DNA from: Candidatus Krumholzibacteriota bacterium
GTDB taxonomy: Bacteria; Krumholzibacteriota; Krumholzibacteriia; Krumholzibacteriales; Krumholzibacteriaceae
Assembly (NCBI GenBank): GCA_016931295.1
Contig: JAFGEZ010000004.1
Location: 98,745-162,744, forward strand
DNA length: 64,000 bases
Direction of reading: 5' to 3'
Shown here: one piece after another, positions 8,589 through 16,820 of the stretch
How positions within the stretch are numbered: the first letter of the stretch is position 1
How the letters are laid out: the number at the start of each line of letters is the position of its first letter
Translations under genes and position numbers: made by a program
The notes under the pieces: generated by a model
What the model was told of the DNA's origin: nothing
Database searches by the model: none
The model's input: only the letters and a program-made list of their open reading frames with translations

Positions 8589-9839
8589 ATGAGACGCGCA
8601 CTCCCGATCCTCCTGGCGATTCTGCTCGTCCCGGCGATCGTTTTCGGCGGCGGCCGGGAACGGAACGTCGAGAAGAGCTTCGACCTCGATCCCGGCGGCA
8701 CGGTGAAGATCACGATGAAATGCGGCGGCGACATCCGGATCGAGGGATGGGACGAGAACCGCGCCGAGGCGGTCGTCCGGATCACCGGCACAGAACGCGA
8801 GGACGTCGACGTCGACTTCGACAGGAAGCGCCGCGGCCTCGAGATCGAGATCGAGGCAAACAACTGGATGCACCGGTGCCGGGCCGACGCCGACATCGTC
8901 CTCCGCGTTCCGCGTGAGACCGACATCGAGTTCAGCTCCTACGGCGGCGACATCGCGTGCGAGGGGATCGAGGGCCGGCTGACCGGACGCACGCTCGGCG
9001 GCGACATGACCTTCTCGCGGATCGACGGGACGATCCGCATGACGACATACGGCGGCGACGTCGAGGTCGCCGACTCCCGCGTCGACGGCAAGGTGAAGAC
9101 GCTGGGCGGGGACGTGCGAATCGAACGGGTCGTCGGCGACCTCACCGGCTCGACGCTCGGCGGGGACGTCACCTACACCGACGTCACGGGAGGCGGCGGC
9201 AAGGGCCACTCGCCTGACCGCGACGTCTCGATCACCTCGATGGGCGGCGATCTCGACGTCGATTATCCGGCCCGGGACGTCACGCTCCGCACGATGGGAG
9301 GCAACATCGACGTCGGCCGCGCGGAGAAGGTGAACGTGACGACGATGGGGGGCGACATCAGGGTAAACGAGGCCCCGGTGGGCGCGAGCGTGATGACGAT
9401 GGGCGGCGATATCCACGTCGGCAGCGCGGGAGGCTTCTGCAAGGCGAAGACGATGGGCGGCGACATCGAGCTCGACGCCGTCGACGGCTGGATCAGCGCG
9501 GTGACGATGGGCGGTGACGTCGAGGTGACGATGGTCGGCGATCCCGGCGAGGGAAAGCGCGACGTCGAGCTGAAATCGATGGGCGGCGATATCGAGCTCA
9601 CCGTCCCCCCCGGGCTCTCGATGGAATTCGACGTCGAGATCGCCTACACGAAAAATCACCGGCGCGAGTGCCGCATCGAGAGCGACTTCGACATGAAGAT
9701 CGAGCGCACGACCGAGTGGAAGCGGAAGTGGGGCCAGAAGCGCAAGTACATCTACGGCACGGGAGAGGTCAACGGCGGCGAGCACCGCGTGAAAATCCGG
9801 ACGATCAACGGCAACGTGATCATTCGCAAGGGAGACTGA
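8589..9839 (+). CDS. DUF4097-type secreted beta-repeat protein
   Basis: This 416-residue protein starts at ATG 8589, 8 bases after AAGGA. A signal peptide (MRRALPILLAILLVPAIVFG) is followed by about 13 short repeats of 17-22 residues, each with a turn [TS]xGGD[IV] (TMGGDI, TLGGDV and so on). This is the pattern of DUF4097/DUF4098 proteins, expected to fold as a right-handed beta-helix or roll. The C-terminal 60 residues are charged (EWKRKWGQKRKY) and end in a last turn TINGNVIIRKGD. It is probably periplasmic or surface-located. Function is unknown in the family. It stands alone, ending at a strong hairpin. Confidence 0.8.
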   Translation: MRRALPILLAILLVPAIVFGGGRERNVEKSFDLDPGGTVKITMKCGGDIRIEGWDENRAEAVVRITGTEREDVDVDFDRKRRGLEIEIEANNWMHRCRADADIVLRVPRETDIEFSSYGGDIACEGIEGRLTGRTLGGDMTFSRIDGTIRMTTYGGDVEVADSRVDGKVKTLGGDVRIERVVGDLTGSTLGGDVTYTDVTGGGGKGHSPDRDVSITSMGGDLDVDYPARDVTLRTMGGNIDVGRAEKVNVTTMGGDIRVNEAPVGASVMTMGGDIHVGSAGGFCKAKTMGGDIELDAVDGWISAVTMGGDVEVTMVGDPGEGKRDVELKSMGGDIELTVPPGLSMEFDVEIAYTKNHRRECRIESDFDMKIERTTEWKRKWGQKRKYIYGTGEVNGGEHRVKIRTINGNVIIRKGD

Positions 9840-9863
9840 GAACCCCGGAGAGAACAGCGACCC

Positions 9864-9910
9864 GACGCAGTGACGAGGGCCCGGGAGCAGCGCCGGGCCC
9901 TCGTTGCGTC
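9864..9910. terminator. Strong hairpin between DUF4097 gene and dapB
   Basis: ACGAGGGCCCGG (9873-9884) and CCGGGCCCTCGT (9893-9904) pair perfectly over 12 bp. The stem is extended by GACGCA (9864-9869) with TGCGTC (9905-9910) across a three-base bulge. It serves both convergent genes; there is no T-run. Confidence 0.65.
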
Positions 9911-9936
9911 CAATCCGTTCCGCCCGGGCGCGGCGA

Positions 9937-10731
9937 TCACCCGTTCGTGTCCGCCGCCGCCGCGGCGAGGACGTCGCGCATGTTGTAGAGCCCGGGAACC
10001 CGGCCGGCGACGAAGAGGACGGCGGCGAGCGCGCCGCGGGCGAAGGTCCGGCGCGAGTGCGCGCGGTGGGTCAGCTCGACCCGCTCCCCCTCGCCGGCGA
10101 AGACGAGGGTGTGCTCGCCGACGACGTCGCCCCCGCGCAGCGAGTGGATGCCGATCTCGGCCGCATCGCGCGGGCCGGTGAGTCCCTCGCGGCCATGCGC
10201 GCGGCGCAGGCCGGGGCGCGCCTCCTCGACGGCCGCGGCGAGGGCCGCCGCCGTCCCGCTCGGGGCGTCCTTCTTGCCGCCGTGGTGGATCTCGACGATC
10301 TCGACGTCGAAGCCGGGCAGGGCGCGGGCCGCATCGCCGGCGAGACGAAGCAGGAGGTTCACGCCGATCGACATGTTCGGGGAGAGGAGAAGGGGGATGC
10401 GCCCGGCGGCCAGGTGGATCGCGCCGGTCTCCGCCGGGGAGAATCCCGTCGTGCCCACGACCGCGCCCGTGCCCGCCGCGGCGCAGGCCTCGACGTGTTT
10501 CGCCGCCGAGGCCGGCCTGGTGAAATCGACGAGGACGTCCGCGTCGCCGGGGATCGCGGGGCCGTCGGCGGCGACGGCGACGCCGCCGATCAGCTCGCCT
10601 ATCCCCGGGTGTTCGGGCGCCTCGACGAGCGAGGCGATCCGGATCCCGGGCCAGTTGGCCGCTTCCTCGGCGACGGCGCGGCCCATCCGCCCGAGGGCGC
10701 CGCAGACCGCGATCCGCACGGGCTTGCCCAT
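9937..10731 (-). CDS. dapB: 4-hydroxy-tetrahydrodipicolinate reductase
   Basis: This 264-residue enzyme catalyses the NAD(P)H-dependent reduction of the DapA product in the diaminopimelate/lysine pathway. The N-terminal Rossmann loop is CGALGRMG. The substrate-binding and catalytic signature EIHHGGKKDAPSGTA lies near residues 143-157, and VGTTGFS marks the second nucleotide strand. Length is normal. The start is ATG 10731, one base after the dapA stop, so the two genes are coupled. A long hairpin at 9864-9910 follows. Confidence 0.96.
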   Translation of the reverse strand: MGKPVRIAVCGALGRMGRAVAEEAANWPGIRIASLVEAPEHPGIGELIGGVAVAADGPAIPGDADVLVDFTRPASAAKHVEACAAAGTGAVVGTTGFSPAETGAIHLAAGRIPLLLSPNMSIGVNLLLRLAGDAARALPGFDVEIVEIHHGGKKDAPSGTAAALAAAVEEARPGLRRAHGREGLTGPRDAAEIGIHSLRGGDVVGEHTLVFAGEGERVELTHRAHSRRTFARGALAAVLFVAGRVPGLYNMRDVLAAAAADTNG

Positions 10732-10732
10732 C

Positions 10733-11620
10733 TCACGCCTCCCCCGGCTCGAGGCCGTAGGCGGCGAGCGCCTCGGCGAGCGCCGCGCGCGTCTCCGGGC
10801 GCATCGGCACGAGGGGGAGCCGCACCTCGCCGACGTCGCGCCCGAGGAGGTTCATCGCCGTCTTGACGGGCATCGGGTTCGTCTCGAGGAACATCGCCCG
10901 GCAGAGGGGGAGCAGGCGGAGATGACGCTCGAGCGCCTCCGCCATCTCCCCGCGCTCGAAGGCGTCGATCAAACCGAGCATGTCCCGCGGCACGATGTTG
11001 CCGACGACGCTCACCACGCCGCGCCCGCCGACGGCGAGGACGGCGAGGACGATCCCGTCGTCCCCCGAGAGGAGTGACACGCGGTCGCCGCAGAGGCGGA
11101 CGATCTCCGACATCTGCTCGAGGTCGCCGCTCGCCTCCTTGACGGCGACGATCCGCTCGTGCGGCGCGAGGCGGGCCACGGTGCCGGCGGCGAGGTTGAC
11201 GCCCGTCCGCCCCGGCACGTTGTAGAGCATCAGCGGGAGCCCGCCCTCGTCGGCGAGCGCGGAGAAGTGGGCGTAGAGCCCCTCCTGCGTCGGCTTGTTG
11301 TAGTAGGGGGTGACGACCATCGCCCCGTTTGCCCCGAGGTCGCGCGCGCGGCGGATGTTCGCGATCGAGCGGGTCGTCGAGTTCGTGCCGCACCCGGCGT
11401 ACACCGCCAGGCGCCCCGCCGCCTCGCGGACCGCGATCTCGACGATGCGGGCCCATTCCGCGTCCTCGAGGGCGGGATTCTCGCTGGTCGTGGCGCACGG
11501 GACGAGGCCGTCGGTGCCCGCCTCGACGTGCAGGCGGACGAGCTCGGTCAGCCGGGCCTCGTCGAGCGCGCCCTCGCGCGTGAACGGGGTGACGAGGGCG
11601 ACGAAGAGACCGTGGAGCAT
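10733..11620 (-). CDS. dapA: 4-hydroxy-tetrahydrodipicolinate synthase
   Basis: This 295-residue TIM-barrel enzyme condenses pyruvate with aspartate semialdehyde, the first step of the DAP branch. The Schiff-base lysine is in AVKEASGDL and the catalytic tyrosine in YNVPGRTG. The usual GTTGE loop reads ATTSENPAL here, a known variant. The ATG at 11620 has a near-ideal AGGAGGT 7 bases upstream and gives the family's usual length. The reading frame stays open upstream but has no ribosome site. It is the first gene of the dapA-dapB pair. Confidence 0.95.
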   Translation of the reverse strand: MLHGLFVALVTPFTREGALDEARLTELVRLHVEAGTDGLVPCATTSENPALEDAEWARIVEIAVREAAGRLAVYAGCGTNSTTRSIANIRRARDLGANGAMVVTPYYNKPTQEGLYAHFSALADEGGLPLMLYNVPGRTGVNLAAGTVARLAPHERIVAVKEASGDLEQMSEIVRLCGDRVSLLSGDDGIVLAVLAVGGRGVVSVVGNIVPRDMLGLIDAFERGEMAEALERHLRLLPLCRAMFLETNPMPVKTAMNLLGRDVGEVRLPLVPMRPETRAALAEALAAYGLEPGEA

Positions 11621-11720
11621 GCTGGGGACCTCCTTCTCCGGTTTCGCCGGGCCGTTCCGGCCGGCGCGCCTCGACTCTAGGCGCTCCCCGCCGGGGGTGT
11701 CAAGCGCCGGACGTTTTTTC

Positions 11721-11751
11721 TTGACAAGTATTGATATTATGATATTATAAT
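11721..11751 (+). promoter_or_regulatory. Promoter of the arsR-trx pair, probably leaderless
   Basis: TTGACA (11721-11726) is followed by TATTAT (11743-11748, 16-base spacer) or TATAAT (11746-11751, 19-base spacer). ATG 11758 is only 6-9 bases after the -10, about where transcription should begin, and no ribosome site precedes it. The transcript is therefore likely leaderless. Confidence 0.65.
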
Positions 11752-11758
11752 ATTCATA
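11738..11758 (+). promoter_or_regulatory. Candidate operator for the ArsR-type regulator
   Basis: An AT-rich dyad with arms TATGA (11738-11742) and TCATA (11754-11758) encloses a perfect 12-bp palindrome ATATTATAATAT (11742-11753). It covers the -10 and start codon, the position expected for autorepression by an ArsR-family dimer. Confidence 0.5.
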
Positions 11759-12120
11759 TGAAACGGAACGACGCAAGAAAGGCGGAACGGGGAAGCGGGA
11801 GCGGCCCGCTGCCCGTCGACCGGATCGAGCGGTTCGCCGAGATCCTGAAGGCCCTGTCGAGTCCGGCCCGGCTGCGGATCGTGAACCTGCTGGCGGACGG
11901 CGAGCTGACGGTCTCGCAGATCTGCGAGAAAACGGGGCTCAAGCAGTCGCTCGTCTCGCAGCAGCTCCGGATCCTCCGGCTCAACAGGATCGTGATGAAC
12001 CGCAAGGAGATGCCCCGGTCGTACTATCGTCTCACTGAGAAGAACGTCGCCACCATGCTCTCGTGTCTGAGCAGGTGCGGCGTCAGGCAATCGGACGCAA
12101 GGAGAGGAAACGATGAGTGA
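11758..12120 (+). CDS. ArsR-family winged-helix transcriptional regulator
   Basis: This 120-residue protein has the ArsR/SmtB layout. Helix DRIERFAEILKALSSPARLRI (residues 21-41) is followed by the recognition helices LTVSQICEKTGLKQSLVSQQL (50-70) and a wing with RSYYRLTE (87-94). The usual ELCVC metal motif is not present; only Cys56 is near that place, and Cys103 and Cys107 sit in the last helix. It may sense redox state or a metal through those cysteines (inference). It overlaps the thioredoxin gene by 8 bases, so regulator and thioredoxin are made together. The start ATG has no ribosome site. Confidence 0.85.
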   Translation: MKRNDARKAERGSGSGPLPVDRIERFAEILKALSSPARLRIVNLLADGELTVSQICEKTGLKQSLVSQQLRILRLNRIVMNRKEMPRSYYRLTEKNVATMLSCLSRCGVRQSDARRGNDE

Positions 12121-12442
12121 CAACATCAAGCATGTCGGCGAGGATACCTTCCAGGCGGAGGTGCTCGACAGCACCGTTCCCGTGGTCGTGGATTTCTGGG
12201 CCCCGTGGTGCGGTCCCTGCCAGATGATCGCGCCGGTCCTCGACGAGCTTGCCGGCGAGTACGGCGCCGCCGTCTCGTTCGTCAAGCTCAACACGGACGA
12301 CAGCAGGGAGATCGCGATCCGCTACGGGATCATGGGGATTCCCACGCTCAAGGTCTTCAAGGGCGGCGAGGAGGTCGACTCGATGTCGGGCGCCGCGCCC
12401 AAGGAGATCCTCAAGAAGTTCATCGACAAGCACCTCGGATAG
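12113..12442 (+). CDS. trxA: Thioredoxin
   Basis: This 109-residue protein has the complete thioredoxin fold, with active site WCGPC at residues 32-36, the DFWAPW lead-in, and the cis-Pro loop GIMGIPTL. It reduces protein disulfides in the cytoplasm using electrons from thioredoxin reductase. The ATG lies inside the end of the regulator gene, behind GGAGAGGAAA, so the two are coupled. An intrinsic terminator follows 45 bases after the stop. Confidence 0.96.
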   Translation: MSDNIKHVGEDTFQAEVLDSTVPVVVDFWAPWCGPCQMIAPVLDELAGEYGAAVSFVKLNTDDSREIAIRYGIMGIPTLKVFKGGEEVDSMSGAAPKEILKKFIDKHLG

Positions 12443-12486
12443 CGTTCCGCCCGGCCCCCGCGGTCGCAACGAACGGAGAATGATCG

Positions 12487-12530
12487 GCCCGGCCGGGCGG
12501 CACGGATACGCCCGGCCGGGCATTTTTTGT
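12487..12530 (+). terminator. Intrinsic terminator after trxA
   Basis: GCCCGGCCGGGCG (12487-12499) pairs perfectly over 13 bp with CGCCCGGCCGGGC (12509-12521), followed by ATTTTTTGT. Confidence 0.93.
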
Positions 12531-12552
12531 ATGCGCCGCCGCCGGGGGGCGG

Positions 12553-12558
12553 TATACT
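12553..12558 (+). promoter_or_regulatory. Possible -10 for the glycosyltransferase gene
   Basis: TATACT lies 63 bases before the GTG start and just after the trxA terminator. No convincing -35 is visible at the right distance. Confidence 0.3.
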
Positions 12559-12621
12559 CACGCGACGGCCCGCATCGACGCGCCCCGGGCCGGGCGCAAC
12601 TGCCTGGAAGGGAAGGATGCC

Positions 12622-14058
12622 GTGAAGGAGTTGCCGTTTCTCGCCGGGGAGGACAGCCGGGGATCCTTTCTCCTCTTCCTCTTCTTCCTCTCGGCCCTGG
12701 TCGTGACGGGATGGGGGATCTGGGAGGGCACGCTCCCCGCCACCGGCGAGGCGGTCTTCGCCGAGCAGGCCCGAGAGGCCGCCGGGGGCAACCTCTGGCC
12801 GGCGCGGTTCGACGGAGAGGCGGTTCCGGGGACGCCGCCGCTTCCCCTCTGGACGGCGGCCGCGTCGATCCGCCTCCTCGGCGCGAGCGGCTGGGCAGTC
12901 CGGCTTCCCTTCGTTTTCCTCGCGCTCGCCGCCGTGGCTTTCGTGCGGGCCGCCGCCGCGGCCGCGGCGGCGGACGACCGATCTGCCGCGGGGCTCCTCG
13001 CCGCCCTGCTCCTCGTCGCCAGCCCCTTCTTCGGCAGGTATGCGCCGCACGCGTCGCCGGAGGTCTTCCTCGCCCTCTCCGTCGCGCTCGCGCTTCTCGG
13101 CCTGCTGCGGCTTCCCGCGCCGGACGGCGCCTGGGAGTGGGGCGCGGGGGTCGCCTGCGCGGTCTTCTCGGCGGGCGCGGCCGGGCTTTTCCTCCTCCCG
13201 GCGGGACTCGCCGCCCTCGCGGCCGACCAGGGACGCCGGGCGGCGTTCGGGCGGCCGGCGTTTCTCGTCGCCACGGCGGGAGCCCTCGCCGCCGGCCTCG
13301 CCTGGAGCGCGGGGGCGGGCGGCGGCCTCGGCGGTTTCCCGCTCGTCGCGGCCGGCGATGCCGTCCGCGACGCATGGCGCGCATGGGCGGCGAGCCTGCC
13401 CTGGTCGATCCTCGCGGCAGCCGCGGCAATCCGGACGTGCCTGCCGCGCGCGGCGGGCGGAACGGCGGGCGCCGACCGCCTCCTCCTCGTCTTCGCCGCG
13501 CTCCTCGCCATCTTCTTCGGTTTGGCGGGCGGCGCGCGGGCCGAACGCTTTCTCGCGGCCGCCCCGCCCGCCGCGATCATGGCGGCGCGGGAAGCGGCGC
13601 GCCTCCTCGCCGCACGGCGGAAAACCGGCCAGGGAGGCAGCGAGCGGCTCCGGTCGCTCGATCGCGTCCTCGTCATGGTCCTCCTCTTCCTCATGATGCT
13701 CATCGTGATCACGCCGCTCGACCTGCACCGGCGCGTGGACGACCAAATCGACGAGATCGCCGGGATGACGGCGCGGCTCCTGCCCGCCGGCGGAAGCGTG
13801 GCGAATTTCCGGCAGCCCGGGGAGATCGGCGCGGCGCGGCTCCTCTTCTACGGCGGACGCTCGCTCGACCGGCGTGCGATCGAGACGCCCGACGACCTCG
13901 CCCGGGCGATCGAACGCGAGCCCGGGCGGCTCTGGCTGACGACGATGCGTGACATGGCCGACCTCCGGCGGAAGCCGGGATTCCCCGTTGCCCTCGCGAT
14001 GGTCTATCGTGCCGGCGACTGGGTGCTCTTCACCGAGGAGCGGGGCGGCGAACGATGA
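12622..14058 (+). CDS. Membrane glycosyltransferase of the PMT/ArnT (GT39/GT83) type
   Basis: This 478-residue polytopic protein opens with a transmembrane helix and then the family's first periplasmic loop (E..FAEQAREAAGGNLWPARFDGEAVPGTPPLPLW). There the Glu replaces the usual catalytic acid region and PPLPLW matches the KPPLxYW element. About ten Ala/Leu-rich helices follow, then a soluble C-terminal segment (residues about 380-478). Such enzymes move a sugar from a polyprenyl-phosphate donor onto lipid or protein in the periplasm; the acceptor is unknown. The start is GTG 12622 behind GGAAGGA. The MBL-fold lipoprotein follows after 13 bases, a likely operon. Confidence 0.7.
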   Translation: MKELPFLAGEDSRGSFLLFLFFLSALVVTGWGIWEGTLPATGEAVFAEQAREAAGGNLWPARFDGEAVPGTPPLPLWTAAASIRLLGASGWAVRLPFVFLALAAVAFVRAAAAAAAADDRSAAGLLAALLLVASPFFGRYAPHASPEVFLALSVALALLGLLRLPAPDGAWEWGAGVACAVFSAGAAGLFLLPAGLAALAADQGRRAAFGRPAFLVATAGALAAGLAWSAGAGGGLGGFPLVAAGDAVRDAWRAWAASLPWSILAAAAAIRTCLPRAAGGTAGADRLLLVFAALLAIFFGLAGGARAERFLAAAPPAAIMAAREAARLLAARRKTGQGGSERLRSLDRVLVMVLLFLMMLIVITPLDLHRRVDDQIDEIAGMTARLLPAGGSVANFRQPGEIGAARLLFYGGRSLDRRAIETPDDLARAIEREPGRLWLTTMRDMADLRRKPGFPVALAMVYRAGDWVLFTEERGGER

Positions 14059-14071
14059 CGGAAGGGTGGAT

Positions 14072-15469
14072 ATGACGAGACGAGCGATCGCACTGGCGTT
14101 GGCCATCCTGCCGGTGCTGGCGGGGTGCGGACGGGAATCGGGCGGCCCCGGCCTGGTCAGGGTGTCGGAGCACGTCTATGCCATGGTGGCCGACGGCCCC
14201 TCGGCGGCCGAGGGGCTCGGAGCCAACAGCGGGTTCGTCGTGGGCGACGAGGCGGTTCTCGTCGTCGATACCCGGTACACCCCCGCCCTCGCGCGGGAGC
14301 TGCTCGAGGCGATCCGCGGCGTCACCGACCTCCCCGTGCGCTGGGCGGTCAACACCCACTACCACCCGGACCACGCGTGGGGGAACGCCGTCTTCCGAGA
14401 CGCGGGCGCGACGATCCTCGCCCGTCCCGAGACGGCCGAGGATCTGCGCCGGTTCTCGCCCGTCTACCTCGACTACTACCGCGCCTACCGTCCCGAGGCG
14501 TGGGCGCTGCTCCGGGACGTCGAGATCGCCCCGCCTGACTCGCTTCTCGGCGAAATGCTGGAGATCGACCTCGGCGGCATCATGGTCCTCGTGCGGTACT
14601 TCGGACCGGGGCACACGGCGGGCGACGCGGTCGTCTTCGTGCCGAAAGAGCGCGTCGTCTTCACCGGCGGGCTCGCCGCCGCAGGCTATCATCCGAACCT
14701 CGGCGACGACGGCGCCGATCTCGCCAACTGGTTACGGATTATCGGCGAGATCGAGGCGACCGGCCCGCGGCGCGTCGTGCCGGGGAACGGTTTCGTCTCC
14801 GGCCCCGGCGTCCTCGGGGAGACGGCCGACTACATCCGCTACCTTCTCGATCTCTGCGAGAGACACATCAGGGGCGGCGGCTCGGCCTTCGACGTCGCGA
14901 CGAGCGTCGCCGTACCGGGCACCGAGGGCGACCTCCTCGCCAACCTCGTCCCCTTCAACGTCCGGGCCGTCTACGTGCGCCTCGTCCAGGCGATCGTCGA
15001 TCCGCCCTTCACGCTCGATCTGCCCGACGGGTTCCGGACGACCGACGGGGCCGTCGAGGGCAGGGGCGGACGGATCGACTGGGCCGCCGACACCGCGGAC
15101 GGCTACCTCGAGATCGAGGTCCGATGGCAGCCGACGGTGCGGAGCGAGGTCATCACGCAGGACGTCTACGACGAGGTGTCGCGCTACACCGCCGCGACGA
15201 AGCGGCACCGGATGCACGTCGCCGGGCCGGAGACGGTGTCGATCGGCGGCGTGGAAGCGGTCGGCGCGCACGGCCGGTGGGAGTTCACGCCCGAGAGCGG
15301 CCGTTCGGGGGGCGGTATCTGGACGTGGGGAGCGATTCTCCGCGACGGCGTTTCCTACACGGTCCAGCTCTCCGTCAACGCGAACAAGGACGAGGCGGCC
15401 GAGCGGCGGGGGATGGAAACGCTCCAGGCGATCGCGGCGACCTTCCGGTTCCGCGCCGACGGGCCCTGA
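14072..15469 (+). CDS. Metallo-beta-lactamase-fold lipoprotein
   Basis: This 465-residue protein has a lipobox LAGC (Cys19). The MBL domain spans residues about 28-270, with the zinc motif HYHPDH (His96, His98, Asp100, His101) and a later GPGHTAGD carrying the next His. The domain resembles SoxH/quinoprotein-type relatives that hydrolyse thioesters, lactams or similar bonds; the true substrate is unknown. Residues about 330-465 form an extra C-terminal domain (LDLPDGFRTTDGAV ... YTVQLSVNANKDEAAERRG) of unknown function. It should be anchored to a membrane on the periplasmic side. It follows the glycosyltransferase gene closely. Confidence 0.82.
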   Translation: MTRRAIALALAILPVLAGCGRESGGPGLVRVSEHVYAMVADGPSAAEGLGANSGFVVGDEAVLVVDTRYTPALARELLEAIRGVTDLPVRWAVNTHYHPDHAWGNAVFRDAGATILARPETAEDLRRFSPVYLDYYRAYRPEAWALLRDVEIAPPDSLLGEMLEIDLGGIMVLVRYFGPGHTAGDAVVFVPKERVVFTGGLAAAGYHPNLGDDGADLANWLRIIGEIEATGPRRVVPGNGFVSGPGVLGETADYIRYLLDLCERHIRGGGSAFDVATSVAVPGTEGDLLANLVPFNVRAVYVRLVQAIVDPPFTLDLPDGFRTTDGAVEGRGGRIDWAADTADGYLEIEVRWQPTVRSEVITQDVYDEVSRYTAATKRHRMHVAGPETVSIGGVEAVGAHGRWEFTPESGRSGGGIWTWGAILRDGVSYTVQLSVNANKDEAAERRGMETLQAIAATFRFRADGP

Positions 15470-15474
15470 TCCGC

Positions 15475-15492
15475 GCCTGACGGCGGTCAGGC
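15475..15492. terminator. Hairpin between convergent MBL and phosphoglycerate mutase genes
   Basis: GCCTGAC (15475-15481) and GTCAGGC (15486-15492) pair perfectly across a GGCG loop. The stem contains the stop of the minus-strand gene (15487-15489). Confidence 0.55.
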
Positions 15493-16692
15493 CCCGTACT
15501 TCATCAGTTTCCCCGCGTTCGCCAGGGCGACGGTCATGATCGAGGTCGCCGGGAAGATCCCGAGGCCCCCGTGGTCGCAGGCGTTCTCGTGGAAGGCGGC
15601 GACGTCGTCCGGGCCGCAGACGGCCGACCGGATCAGGAACGGCACCGGGTGCCAGGAGTGGCTCTTCAGCGCGCACGGCGTCGAGTGGTCCCCGGTGACG
15701 ATGATCACATCCGGCTCGAGGTCGAGCAGCATCGGCAACAGGCGGTCCACCTCCTCGATCACCCCGACCTTCTTCTCGTGGTTTCCGTCCTCCCCGTACG
15801 AATCCGTCTTCTTCACGTGGACGAAGAAGAAATCGTGGTCCTTCTTCCACAGCGAGCGGACCGTCTCGAACTCCTCCTCGACGGTGAAGCCCGTCTCGGC
15901 GAGCGCCATGCCGCAGAGCCGCGCCACGCCCCGGTAGAGGGGGTAGGCGGCGACGGCGACGGGATCGAGGCGGTATCTCTCCTGGAAGGAGGCGATGACC
16001 GGCTTGCGCGAGATGCCGCGCAACAGGATCGCGTTGGCCTTCTTCTCGTCGGCGAGGACCGCGCGGGCCTTTTCGACGAAGGACGCGAGTATCGCGGCGG
16101 TCTTCTCCGCCTTCGGATCGTATGCCGCCGGCGGCAGGGGCGCCTGCCCCGTCGCCTGCGGATCGGTCTCCTCGACCTCGGGCGAGAGGCCGGGCCCGCG
16201 CAGCACGAGGCCGAAGCGGTACTCGCGGACGGGCATGACGATCGTCTCGACGTCGTCGATCGCGGAAATCGCCTCCTGCATCTTCCGGCAGATGCGCACC
16301 CCCTCCTCGTGGGGGATCCGGCCCGCCCGGCGGTCGACGAGCACGCCGCCGGCGTCGACGGTGGCGAAGTTGCCGCGGATCGCGATGTCGTCGTCGAGGA
16401 GCTCGTATCCCACGCCCGTCACCTCGACCACGCCCCGGCCGGCGTCGTTCTCCGGCGCGAGCGGGTCGTAGCCGAAGAGGGCGAAGTGCGCCGGACCGCT
16501 TCCCGGCGTGATCCCCATGCCCACCGGCATGTGCCGGCCGCAGAGCCCCTCGCGGGCCAGGCGGTCGAGGTTGGGGGTGGCGGCCGCCTCGAGCGCCGTT
16601 TTCGGGAACGTTTCCGAGCGGATCCCGCCGAGGCCGTCCATCACCAGGAAGATGATTTTGCTGTCGTTGACGTGGATGAGATGACGAAGCAT
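15487..16692 (-). CDS. apgM: Archaeal-type cofactor-independent phosphoglycerate mutase
   Basis: This 401-residue protein belongs to the ApgM branch of the alkaline-phosphatase superfamily and interconverts 3- and 2-phosphoglycerate in glycolysis. The metal-binding start VMDGLGG, the nucleophile-serine loop ITPGSGPAHFALFGYDP and the C-terminal metal motif GDHSTPCALKSHSWHPVP are all intact. Length (about 400) fits ApgM rather than the 510-residue GpmI. The ATG at 16692 has GGAG upstream. It is divergent from the TPR lipoprotein gene. Confidence 0.92.
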   Translation of the reverse strand: MLRHLIHVNDSKIIFLVMDGLGGIRSETFPKTALEAAATPNLDRLAREGLCGRHMPVGMGITPGSGPAHFALFGYDPLAPENDAGRGVVEVTGVGYELLDDDIAIRGNFATVDAGGVLVDRRAGRIPHEEGVRICRKMQEAISAIDDVETIVMPVREYRFGLVLRGPGLSPEVEETDPQATGQAPLPPAAYDPKAEKTAAILASFVEKARAVLADEKKANAILLRGISRKPVIASFQERYRLDPVAVAAYPLYRGVARLCGMALAETGFTVEEEFETVRSLWKKDHDFFFVHVKKTDSYGEDGNHEKKVGVIEEVDRLLPMLLDLEPDVIIVTGDHSTPCALKSHSWHPVPFLIRSAVCGPDDVAAFHENACDHGGLGIFPATSIMTVALANAGKLMKYGA

Positions 16693-16732
16693 GTTTTGTT
16701 CTCCTTTGCGCTGACAATGCGCCGGTCTCGCC

Positions 16733-16762
16733 TTTACACGACCCGAGGGTATCGGGTAGATT
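16733..16762 (+). promoter_or_regulatory. Promoter of the TPR lipoprotein gene with an embedded inverted repeat
   Basis: TTTACA (16733-16738) and TAGATT (16757-16762) are 18 bases apart. Between them ACCCGA (16741-16746) and TCGGGT (16752-16757) form a perfect inverted repeat, a possible operator. Confidence 0.45.
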
Positions 16763-16820
16763 GAGTATCTGTCAAGGAGCAGCGAAATACCGTCACCTCC
16801 CGACCGAAGGAGGCCCCGAG

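Noticed and set aside
6085-8601. An apparent 838-residue fusion ending in the GNAT domain
   Set aside because: Upstream of codon ATG 6591 this frame is an antisense-like Arg-rich shadow of nadE; the real start is at the ATGA overlap.
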